From NCBI GenBank assembly GCA_963811595.1, contig CAWERW010000006.1, positions 62,001 through 126,000 on the forward strand: DNA of 64,000 nucleotides, given 5' to 3'. Origin of the DNA: DASQFQ01 sp963811595 (GTDB lineage Bacteria; Actinomycetota; Thermoleophilia; Solirubrobacterales; Solirubrobacteraceae). Of the stretch, positions 40,662 to 48,363 are shown piece by piece (position 1 is the stretch's first letter; each line of letters starts with the position of its first letter). Made by a program: the position numbers and the translations under genes. Below the pieces are notes generated by a model. That model ran no database searches. It was given only the letters and a program-made list of their open reading frames with translations, and had not been told where the DNA came from.

Positions 40662-41459
40662 ATGGCGCTGCAGACGAGCTACTTCACCGACGCCTCGATG
40701 GCCCGGCGGGTCCACCGCGAGTACGCGGTGCGCCTCGCGGGCCCCCGCACGCTGCTGATGCAGGCGACGCATCCCGTCGCGTTCGCGGGCTTCTTCGCCC
40801 ACACGGGCGCGCTCGACGAGCCCTACGAGCGGCTCGCGCGCACCGCCAGGACGATGGACGCGATCACGTTCGGGGAGCGCGCCGAGGCCGACCGCCTGAC
40901 CCGGCGCGTGCGCGCCATGCACCGCCGCGTGCGCGGCGAGCTGGCCGAGCCGGCCGGGCGCTTCCCGGCCGGCACGCCCTACGCGGCCGACGACCCGGAG
41001 CTGCTGCTGTGGATCCTCGCGGCGATCGTCGACTCGAACCTGCTCGTCTACGGCAAGTACGTGCGCCGGCTGAGCGACGACGAGCGCGACGCCTACTGGC
41101 AGGACTACCGGGTCATCGGCACGCTGTTCGGGCTGCGGGAGCGCGAGATGCCGGCGACGATCGACGACTTCGACGCCTACATGGCGGACATGCTCGCGAG
41201 CGGCGACCTCCACATCACCCCGGCCGCGCGCGAGCTCGCGCTCCAGATCGTGATGCGCCCGCCGGTGCCGCTGCACATGCGCCCGCTGCTCGAGCTGACG
41301 AACCAGATCACGGTCGGGCTGCTGCCGGCCGACATCCGCCGCGGCTACGGGCTGTCGTGGGATCCAGCCCGCTCCGTCGCGCTGCACGGCGGCGCGGAGT
41401 ACGTCCGCCGCGTGCTCGTGCCGCTGCTGCCGGCGAAGCTGCGCGTGCGGGCGGCCTAG
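40662..41459 (+). CDS. Oxygenase MpaB-like / DUF2236 protein
   Basis: The 265-residue protein belongs to the DUF2236 group, related to latex-clearing protein Lcp and fungal MpaB, which bind a b-type haem. Family features are VHREYAVRLAGPRTLLMQATHPVAFAGFF at the N-terminus with a conserved His, a helical core (DDPELLLWILAAIVDSNLLVYGKYV), and WQDYRVIGTLFGLREREMPAT. A haem protein next to a haem operon on a shared divergent promoter is suggestive. The substrate is unknown. Its TAG stop shares CTAG with the stop of the convergent aldehyde dehydrogenase gene. Confidence 0.8.
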   Translation: MALQTSYFTDASMARRVHREYAVRLAGPRTLLMQATHPVAFAGFFAHTGALDEPYERLARTARTMDAITFGERAEADRLTRRVRAMHRRVRGELAEPAGRFPAGTPYAADDPELLLWILAAIVDSNLLVYGKYVRRLSDDERDAYWQDYRVIGTLFGLREREMPATIDDFDAYMADMLASGDLHITPAARELALQIVMRPPVPLHMRPLLELTNQITVGLLPADIRRGYGLSWDPARSVALHGGAEYVRRVLVPLLPAKLRVRAA

Positions 41460-42790
41460 CGGCTCAAGGCCTCGCGGGCGAGCCGGACGCCGGTGCGGAC
41501 GAGCGGCAGCGCGCCGCCGCGCAGCACGCCGAGCCGCTCGGTCTCGCGGCCGTGCATGAGGCGCGCGGAGGCGGTCGCGGCGCGCACGAGCTGCGGGTCG
41601 TAGGGCAGCCAGCGGGCGGAGCGCAGCCGCGTCGGCTGCGAGGCGAGCCGGCGCGCCTCGACGTGGCCCGCGACCCGCACGGCGGCATCCGGGATCGAGT
41701 GTCCGTGCTCGTTGACCCAGGCGACCTCGGCGCTCGAGCGCCCGCGCGACGCGCTCGCCGCGGCTCCGGTCGCCGGTCCACACCGAGACCGCGGGCGAGT
41801 GGGCGGCGAGCTCGATCGCCTCCGGCTCGCTCGCCGCCTCGACGATCGCGAGCACCGGGCCGGGCGACGTGCTCGCGCAGCAGCCGCGCCCCGGGCTTCA
41901 CGCCGCGCAGCACGGCGGGCGCGTAGAAGGCGCCCTCGACGTCAGGGACCTCGAGCGGGCCGCCGCACAGCTGCGTCGCGCCGTCGGCGACGGCCTCGGC
42001 GACCAGCTCCTCCACGCGCGTGCGGGTCTCGGCGGAGCGCAGCGGGCCGACCTCGGTGTCGCGGCGGCGCGGGTCGCCGGGGCGCAGCCGCTGCGCGCCC
42101 TCCACCAGCGCGGCGACCAGCGGCTCGGCGACCTACGGCACCGACGACGAGGCGGCCGACCGCCGCGCGGTGGCGCCCGGCGCCGGCGAACGCCGCCCAC
42201 AGCGCGCCGGTGACCGTGCGGTCGAGCGGCGCGCCGTCGAGCACGAGCATCGTGCCCTTCGCGCGCGGCGGGCGCGTGTCGACGATCGCCGCGCAGCGCG
42301 CGCAGGTCCTCCTCCGGCTCCGCGACCGCGATCAGCTCGGGCGGGACGCCGCCGCGCTCGAACGCGGCGCGCACCCGCCGCGCGAGCGGCGTGGAGAGCA
42401 CCACGGCGTTGCCGGCCAGCAGCGCGGCGGCCGGTCTCGAGCACCGGCTCGGCCCACGGCGAGGCGCGTGCCGCCGCGCACGCCGACCGACGCCGAGCGG
42501 GCGCCGACACGAGCACCGAGCGGCGCCCGGCGCGCAGCGCGGGGATGCGCCCGAGCCGGCGGTCGCGCAGCGCGCGCGGGCCGTCGTCGGCGAGGTCGTG
42601 CAGCCCGCCGACCGACGGCAGCAGCTCGGCGAGCACCGCCTCCGTGCGCGGCTGGCCGACGCTGTCCGCCAGCGCGTCGGCGAGCGCGTCGAGCTCGTCG
42701 AGGATCGCCGTCGCCGTGCGGCGCAGGTAGCGAGCCCGCCCCGCGGCGGGGACGAGCGACCAAAGCGGCTGCGGTGCAGGCGCCCTCCAC
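41456..42790 (-). pseudogene. Aldehyde dehydrogenase, broken by about nine single-base insertions
   Basis: Fragments in all three frames add up to one NAD-dependent aldehyde dehydrogenase-like protein of about 441 residues. In order they are RARYLRRTATAILDELDAL, SPWAEPVLET, AAALLAGNAVVLSTPLARRV, VLDGAPLDRTVTGALWAAF, DTEVGPLRSAETRTRVEELV, GAFYAPAVLRGVKPGARLL, PGPVLAIVEAASEPEAIELA and the C-terminal VNEHGHSIPDAAVRVAGHVE. Each break is repaired by removing one base (about 42778, three near 42466-42512, 42431, 42288, 42132, 41866, 41730), and the corrected length is a whole number of codons. The usual catalytic Cys segment is not clear. Either the gene is dead or this stretch was read poorly. GTG 42790 overlaps the rarA stop. 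Confidence 0.7.
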
Positions 42791-44113
42791 TAGTCGCGCC
42801 CGCGCGCCTTGCGGATCTCGGCGAGCCGGTCGCGCGCCGCCGGCTCGCCCTCGTCCGGGAAGTAGAAGCGCAGGCCCTCGAGGCCCTCGGGCAGGTGCTC
42901 CTGGTCGTTGACGTGGCCGGGGTGGCCGTGCGGGTAGTCGTAGCCCTTGCCGCGGCCGAGCTTGCGCGCCGCCGGGTAGGCGGCCGAGCGCAGCGGCGCC
43001 GGCGGGGGCTTGGTGCCCGTGCTCGCGGATGTGGCCGCGGACCTCGCCGATCGCGCGCTTGACGGCGTCGGACTTCGGCGCCAGCGACAGGTAGATCGCC
43101 GCCTGGGCGAGCGCGAACTCCGCCTCGGGGAAGCCGACGTGCTCGACCGCGTGCGCCGCGGCGACCGCGATCGGGAGCGCCTGCGGGTCCGCGTTGCCGA
43201 TGTCCTCGGAGGCGAGCACGATCATCCGCCGCGCGATGAAGCGCGGGTCCTCGCCGCCCTCGATCATCGCCGCGAGGTAGTACAGCGAGGCGTCGGGGTC
43301 CGAGCCGCGCGTCGACTTGATCCAGGCCGAGATGTAGTCGTAGTGCTGGTCGCCGGCCTTGTCGTAGAGCACGGCCTTGCGCTGCAGCGAGTCCTCGGCG
43401 TCGCCGAGCGTGACGCGCGGCTCCTGCGCCCGCTGCGCGGTCGCGATCGCCAGCTCGAGCGCGTTCAGCGCCGTCCGCGCGTCGCCGCCCGAGCGCACGG
43501 CGAGGAAGGTGATGACCTCGTCGGGGACCTCGATGCCCTCGCCGGCGCCGCGCTCCAGCGCGCGCCGCAGCAGCCCCTCGACGATCCTCGGCGTCGAGCG
43601 CCTGCAGCTCGTAGACCTGGGCGCGCGAGAGCAGCGCGGAGTTGACCTCGAAGTAGGGGTTCTCCGTCGTCGCCCCGATCAGCGTCAGCAGCCCCTCCTC
43701 GACCGCGGGCAGCAGCGCGTCCTGCTGGGCCTTGTTGAAGCGGTGGATCTCGTCGAGGAAGAAGATCGTCGCGCGCCGGCCGCCGCGCGCGGCGCTCGCG
43801 GGCGCGGGCGATCACCTCGCGCACCTCGGCGCGCCCGGCGTTGACGGCCGACAGCTCCTCGAAGGCGGCGCTCGGCGTGCTCGGCGGCGAGCCGGGCGAG
43901 CGTCGTCTTGCCGGTGCCGGGCGGGCCGTAGAGCACCATCGAGTGCGGCTGTGCCGGACTCGAGCGAGGCGCGCAGCGCCGAGCCCTCGCCGAGCAGGTG
44001 CTCCTGGCCCGACGAACTCCGTCCAGCCGCCGCGGGCGCATGCGCGCGGCCAGCGGGCCGTCGAGCGGCTCGTCGGCGGGCTCTTCCTCGGGCGGATCGA
44101 ACAGACGCTCCAT
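42790..44113 (-). CDS. rarA: Replication-associated AAA+ ATPase RarA (seven single-base insertions)
   Basis: RarA (MgsA) acts at stalled replication forks. Removing seven single bases restores a 438-residue protein: MRPRRLDEFVGQEHLLGEGS, MVLYGPPGTGKTTLARLAAE (Walker A), FEELSAVNAGRAEVREVI, IFFLDEIHRFNKAQQDALLP (Walker B), GATTENPYFEVNSALLSRA, RSGGDARTALNALELA and the RarA-specific KAGDQHYDYISAWIKSTRGS and YLAAMIEGGEDPRFIARR. The extra bases fall near 44020, 44007, 43952, 43871, 43787, 43587 and 43017, and the corrected length is an exact codon multiple. The 3' half is almost clean. Such a conserved gene is probably intact in the cell. Confidence 0.82.
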
Positions 44114-44216
44114 CGCGGCGAAGTATCGCGCGTCATCTCCGCTTGCCCGGAGCGCTCACTTCCGATTAGCTCCGAGGTGCGCGACTCATCGGCTCCGACG
44201 TAGGGAGGACTCAGCT

Positions 44217-45476
44217 GTGGCTGGCAATGGCGACGACCCGAACGGGGACGCTCGGCTGACCGAGGAGTTCGTCGAGCAATGGCGCGGCAACGCGTACGGG
44301 TGCTTCTCCTCCGGCCACAAGTTCTGCCGCGAGGTCTGCCCGGTGATGCAGGTCACGCGCAACGAGAACCACACGCCGACCGCGTTCCACGCCAGCATCG
44401 TCGCGATGGAGAAGGGGCTCGTCGGCGTCGAGGACGTCGCCGACGACTTCGTGCACTGCACGCAGTGCGGGGCGTGCGAGCTGCGCTGCCCGAACACGCT
44501 GATGCTCGGCGACTTCTACCGCCACCGCACGCGCACGGTCGACGTCGTCAAGGCGATGCGCGCGCTGATGGTCGCCACCGGCAACGAGCGCGAGGGCTGG
44601 AAGCTGTGGAACGCGCGCCTGGCCGAGGACCACAACGAGCCGGTGCTCGGGGACATCGACGTCTCCCAGGAGCACGTCGCCGACTGGGCCGAGGGCCTCG
44701 ACATCCCGATCGGCGGCGAGACGATCCTGTTCGTCGACTGCGAGGCGGCCTTCTACCGCACCTCCTACACGCGCGCCTTCGCCCAGCTGCTGCAGACCGC
44801 GGGCTACGAGTTCGGCCTGATGCGCGAGCAGTGGTGCTGCGGCGGCCCGGCCGCCGAGATGGGCTACGTCGACCTCGCCCTCAAGCACGCCGAGCACAAC
44901 GTCGCCGACTGGCGGGCGGTCGGCGCGAAGCGGATCATCGCGCCCGACCCGCACGACTTCATCGCCTTCACCGAGGACTACCCGCGCTACTTCGGCGACG
45001 ACTACGAGTTCGAGATCGTCCTCGGCGTCGAGCTCGTCAACGACCTCGTCAAGGAGGGCCGGATCGCGCTCACCCAGCCGGTCGAGCGCACGGTCACCTA
45101 CCACGACCCCTGTCGCCTCAACAAGCGCAAGGGGGTGCACGAGGCGCCGCGCGAGCTGCTGCGGGCGGTGCCCGGGATCGAGTTCCGCGACGTCGACCAC
45201 GTCACGCAGTGGTCGTACTGCTCGGGCGGCGGCGGCGGGCTGCCGGTCGAGAAGCCGGAGATCACCGCCGAGATCAGCCGCCGCCGGGTGAGCAAGGCGC
45301 AGGAGCTCGAGGTCGACACGCTGATCAGCGCGTGCCCGTGGTCCGAGCGGCCGCTGTCCGAGGCGGGAGACGCGGCGCAGCTGGAGGTGATGGACCTGTT
45401 CGAGCTCGTCGCGGAGTCGGCGGGCATCGAGGTCGGCGGGCACACGCACGCCGCGGCGCCCGAGGCGACGCCATGA
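44217..45476 (+). CDS. Fe-S / CCG-domain oxidoreductase subunit (GlcF/HdrD-like)
   Basis: The 419-residue protein has two Cys-rich cluster sites near the N-terminus: CFSSGHKFCREVCP (about residues 27-40) and CTQCGACELRCP (about 85-96), fitting two [4Fe-4S] clusters. Two CCG (DUF224) domains follow, seen as REQWCCGGPAAEMG and YHDPCRLNKRKGVHEAP with WSYCSGGGGGL and SACPWSERPL. Such subunits carry electrons between a flavoenzyme and quinone or another partner. The GTG at 44217 has a good ribosome-binding site (GGGAGGA). Its stop overlaps the FAD oxidase start (ATGAGC), making a GlcD/GlcF-like pair. Confidence 0.88.
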   Translation: MAGNGDDPNGDARLTEEFVEQWRGNAYGCFSSGHKFCREVCPVMQVTRNENHTPTAFHASIVAMEKGLVGVEDVADDFVHCTQCGACELRCPNTLMLGDFYRHRTRTVDVVKAMRALMVATGNEREGWKLWNARLAEDHNEPVLGDIDVSQEHVADWAEGLDIPIGGETILFVDCEAAFYRTSYTRAFAQLLQTAGYEFGLMREQWCCGGPAAEMGYVDLALKHAEHNVADWRAVGAKRIIAPDPHDFIAFTEDYPRYFGDDYEFEIVLGVELVNDLVKEGRIALTQPVERTVTYHDPCRLNKRKGVHEAPRELLRAVPGIEFRDVDHVTQWSYCSGGGGGLPVEKPEITAEISRRRVSKAQELEVDTLISACPWSERPLSEAGDAAQLEVMDLFELVAESAGIEVGGHTHAAAPEATP

Positions 45477-46984
45477 GCGTCGCGTTCAAGAGCGCGGTCG
45501 ACGACGCGGTCCTCGACGAGCTGCGCGCGATCACCGGCGACGACGACCGCGTCCTCGACAACCTCAGCTCGCGCGTCAACCGCACGCGCGTCCCGGCGCC
45601 GTTCCCCGTCCACCGCTGGGCCGAGCACATGCCCGACGTCGCCGTGCTCCCGACCTCCACGGAGGAGGTCTCGGAGATCGTCAAGCTCGCCAACCGGCTG
45701 CGCATCCCGGTCGTGCCGCGCGCCGGCGGCACCGGGCTGTCCGACGGCGCCGTGCCGCTGCGCGGCGGCATCCTCGTCGACGTCAAGCTGATGAACAAGA
45801 TCCACGAGGTCGACCTCGTGGACCGCACGGTCACCGTCGGGACGGGCATCAACATGCTCAAGCTCAACGAGGAGCTCCGCAAGCACGGCGTCTTCTATCC
45901 CGACGACCCCGCGTCGTACCCGTGCTCGCTCGTCGGCGGGCGCATCGGCGCCGGCGGCTGGTCGCTGCTCGGCGCGCGCTTCGGCCACACGCGCGAGAAC
46001 GTCGTCTCGATGGAGGTCGTCCTCCCGACCGGCGAGATCGCGGAGATCGGCGACGGCGGCGGGCGCAAGCTGCGCAAGTCCTCGACCGCGCTCAACCTCA
46101 AGCAGCTGTTCACCGGCCACCAGGGCACGCTCGGGATCTGCACCGAGGCGACGCTCGAGCTCGCGCCGCGGCCGGAGACGGAGTTCGCCGCGTTCTTCGC
46201 GTTCGAGGACTACGCGAGCGCGTGGGAGACGACCGGCATCCTCGCCAAGTCGGGGCTCGCGACGATCGCGGGCGTCGTGCTGTTCGACGAGTGGAAGATC
46301 GACTACCTGCGCCGCGACGACGAGGCCTACATCGAGCAGCCGGAGTCGGTGCGCGCGGTGGTGGCGGTCGCGATGTACGGCCGCCGCGTCGAGGTCGAGC
46401 CGGCCTCCAAGGTGGTGATGCAGCTCGGCCGCAGCGCCGGCGGGCAGTACCTCGGCGACGAGATCTCGGGCGGCGACTGGGCCTCGCGCCACGACCGCTA
46501 CGCGATCCCGCTGCACGGCCGCTCGAAGGAGGGCCAGGCCGTCCCGATGTCGTGGCACTGCGAGGACGCGGCGCTCAACTACTCGGCGCTGCCGAAGGTG
46601 CGCGAGGAGTGGCACGCGATCGTCGCGCGCTACCGCGAGCGCTACGGCATCTTCGACGACTGGGGGATGTTCGCCTACACCAGCGGGCCCTACAAGCCCT
46701 GGGCCGACTACCTGGTGGAGATCGACGTCGGCATCTGGGAGCAGCGGCTCGACGAGGAGAACTGGAACGCCTGGGTGCAGTGCAAGCGCGAGATCTCGGA
46801 GGTGACGCTCGCGTACGGAGGCTCGATCACCGCGTGCCACGGCGCGACGCGGGCGGGGGACGCCGAGCTCGTGCCCACCGAGATGGGCAGCGCGTGGCCG
46901 GTCGTGAAGGCGATCAAGCGCGCGCTCGACCCGAACAACGTGATGAACCCCGGCAAGCAGTGCTTCGACGAGGCCTACGAATGA
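45473..46984 (+). CDS. FAD-binding oxidase (GlcD/D-lactate dehydrogenase-like)
   Basis: The 503-residue flavoprotein has the PCMH/FAD_binding_4 domain: VAVLPTSTEEVSEIVKLANR, IPVVPRAGGTGLSDGAVPLRGG, VTVGTGINMLKLNEEL and the long loop LVGGRIGAGGWSLLGARFG, then FTGHQGTLGICTEATLELAP. The C-terminal FAD-oxidase domain ends with LDPNNVMNPGKQCF. It should oxidise a 2-hydroxyacid or related alcohol and pass electrons to the Fe-S subunit encoded just upstream. The substrate is unknown. ATGA overlaps join it to both neighbours, so the complex is probably made in fixed ratio. Confidence 0.88.
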   Translation: MSVAFKSAVDDAVLDELRAITGDDDRVLDNLSSRVNRTRVPAPFPVHRWAEHMPDVAVLPTSTEEVSEIVKLANRLRIPVVPRAGGTGLSDGAVPLRGGILVDVKLMNKIHEVDLVDRTVTVGTGINMLKLNEELRKHGVFYPDDPASYPCSLVGGRIGAGGWSLLGARFGHTRENVVSMEVVLPTGEIAEIGDGGGRKLRKSSTALNLKQLFTGHQGTLGICTEATLELAPRPETEFAAFFAFEDYASAWETTGILAKSGLATIAGVVLFDEWKIDYLRRDDEAYIEQPESVRAVVAVAMYGRRVEVEPASKVVMQLGRSAGGQYLGDEISGGDWASRHDRYAIPLHGRSKEGQAVPMSWHCEDAALNYSALPKVREEWHAIVARYRERYGIFDDWGMFAYTSGPYKPWADYLVEIDVGIWEQRLDEENWNAWVQCKREISEVTLAYGGSITACHGATRAGDAELVPTEMGSAWPVVKAIKRALDPNNVMNPGKQCFDEAYE

Positions 46985-47238
46985 GCATCTTCCGGCTGGG
47001 CGACCAGCAGCCGCCGGAGCCGCGGCAGATCAACGAGGACGTCGTGATGCGCTTCGAGCACGTCTACGAGGTCGACCCCTCGCTGATGGAGCTGACCGGG
47101 CAGCAGCCGATGCCCGCCTGGGACACGCAGCGGATCGTGGACGGCCGCTGGGACTACCTCGACTGGATGCACGACCACTTCGCCGACGAGGTGCTGCTCG
47201 CGGGCGAGGAGAGCGAAACCACGACGGAGGGAGAGTGA
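46981..47238 (+). CDS. Small acidic protein of the redox operon, 85 residues
   Basis: I recognise no family. The product starts MSIFRLGDQQPPEPRQINED, is strongly acidic, rich in Met, Trp and Asp (DYLDWMHDHFADEVLLAGEE) and has no Cys or membrane helix. It is held between the FAD oxidase and the LLM oxidoreductase genes by stop/start overlaps on both sides (ATGA and TGATG), so it is very likely a real subunit, adaptor or assembly factor of this system rather than a chance frame. Confidence 0.65.
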   Translation: MSIFRLGDQQPPEPRQINEDVVMRFEHVYEVDPSLMELTGQQPMPAWDTQRIVDGRWDYLDWMHDHFADEVLLAGEESETTTEGE

Positions 47239-48299
47239 TGCGCTGGAGCTTCTGCATGCTGCCGGACTATCCGCTGCAGGAATGCGTCGACACGATCAAG
47301 ACGGCGGACGAGCTCGGCTTCTACGCCGCGTACTCGGTCGACGAGACCTGGCACAAGGACCCGTACACGGTCTTCGCGGCCGCCGCAGACAAGACGGAGC
47401 GCATCCGCTTCGGGCCCAACGTCACGCACGTCTTCCTGCGTGAGCCGACGCTGATCGTCCAGCAGCTCGCGACGCTCGACGAGCTCACGAACGGGCGCAT
47501 GGAGCTGATCGTCTCGACCGGCAACTTCGGGCTCCTGTCGCAGTACGGGATCGACTGGGAGAGCCAGAAGCCGCTGTCGCGGCTGCGCGAGGCCATCCAC
47601 GTGATGCGCACGTTCCTGGCCGACGGCGCGATCACGTTCGAGGGCGACTTCTTCAAGTACAACGGCCTCTACACGTTCGCGCGGCCGGTCCAGGACCCGT
47701 TCCCGATCAAGATGGGCGCGATGAAGGGCCCGCGCTCGTTCCGCACGGCGGGCGAGCTCGCCGACGGGGTGCACCACGCGCTCTCCTACTCGCGCGAGGC
47801 CTACGACTACATGGCCGAGAAGACCAAGGAGGGCGCCGACAAGGCCGGCCGTGACGTCGCCGACCTCGATCTCGGCGCGTGGACGGTGACCGTCGTCTCC
47901 GACGACTCGGAGGCGGCCAAGCGGGCGGCGCGCATCCTCGTCGCGTTCTACATCTCCTCGATGCCGCCGGAGCAGCTCGCGCGCCACGGGATCGAGGCGT
48001 CGGAGCTGGCGCCGGTGGTCGAGGCGCTCGGCGCGGGCGACATCCCGAAGGCGGTCGAGCTGTTCAAGCCCGAGTACTCCGAGAAGCTCTCGCTCGCGGG
48101 CACGCCCGAGGAGTGCGTGGAGAAGATCAAGTCCAACATGGAGCCGACCGGGGTCAACCACATGATCCTCGCGCTGGCCGACCCGGCGATCGTGAAGCTC
48201 TTCTCGGGCGAGGAGGTCGCGAACGTGCCGGACATGCAGGGCCAGCTCAAGCTCGTGGCCGAGCGCATGATGCCGGCGTTCGAGGGCGCCGCGGCCTAG
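47238..48299 (+). CDS. LLM-class (luciferase-like, probably F420-dependent) oxidoreductase
   Basis: The 353-residue protein has the bacterial-luciferase TIM-barrel: MRWSFCMLPDYPLQECVDTI, GFYAAYSVDETWHKDPYTV, RIRFGPNVTHVFLREPTLI and LDELTNGRMELIVSTGNFG. Similarity to F420-dependent methylenetetrahydromethanopterin-reductase-like proteins of actinobacteria points to F420H2 rather than FMN, but this is by pattern only. A ribosome-binding site (GGAGGGAGA) precedes the start, which shares a base with the previous stop. A hydride-transfer enzyme encoded with an FAD/Fe-S pair suggests a single degradative or redox pathway. Confidence 0.87.
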   Translation: MRWSFCMLPDYPLQECVDTIKTADELGFYAAYSVDETWHKDPYTVFAAAADKTERIRFGPNVTHVFLREPTLIVQQLATLDELTNGRMELIVSTGNFGLLSQYGIDWESQKPLSRLREAIHVMRTFLADGAITFEGDFFKYNGLYTFARPVQDPFPIKMGAMKGPRSFRTAGELADGVHHALSYSREAYDYMAEKTKEGADKAGRDVADLDLGAWTVTVVSDDSEAAKRAARILVAFYISSMPPEQLARHGIEASELAPVVEALGAGDIPKAVELFKPEYSEKLSLAGTPEECVEKIKSNMEPTGVNHMILALADPAIVKLFSGEEVANVPDMQGQLKLVAERMMPAFEGAAA

Positions 48300-48323
48300 C
48301 GCCCAGCCGGACGTCGCTGCGAG

Positions 48324-48348
48324 GCCGGTCCGTCAGGCGCGGACCGGC
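48324..48348. terminator. Bidirectional hairpin terminator
   Basis: GCCGGTCCG and CGGACCGGC form a perfect 9-bp stem with a 7-nt loop. It lies in the 64-bp gap between the convergent LLM and propeller-protein genes. No T-run follows on either side. Confidence 0.55.
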
Positions 48349-48363
48349 GTCGCCGGCCCGCGG

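Noticed and set aside
42700..42793. Divergent or separate small genes suggested by the many short frames at 41.5-44.1 kb.
   Set aside because: The fragments join into two known proteins when single bases are removed, which explains all the apparent small frames.
44113..44130. TACTTC 6 nt before the rarA ATG as another leaderless -10 box (also TACTTG before 60743).
   Set aside because: Both lack the final T of TANNNT, so I did not count them among the supporting cases.
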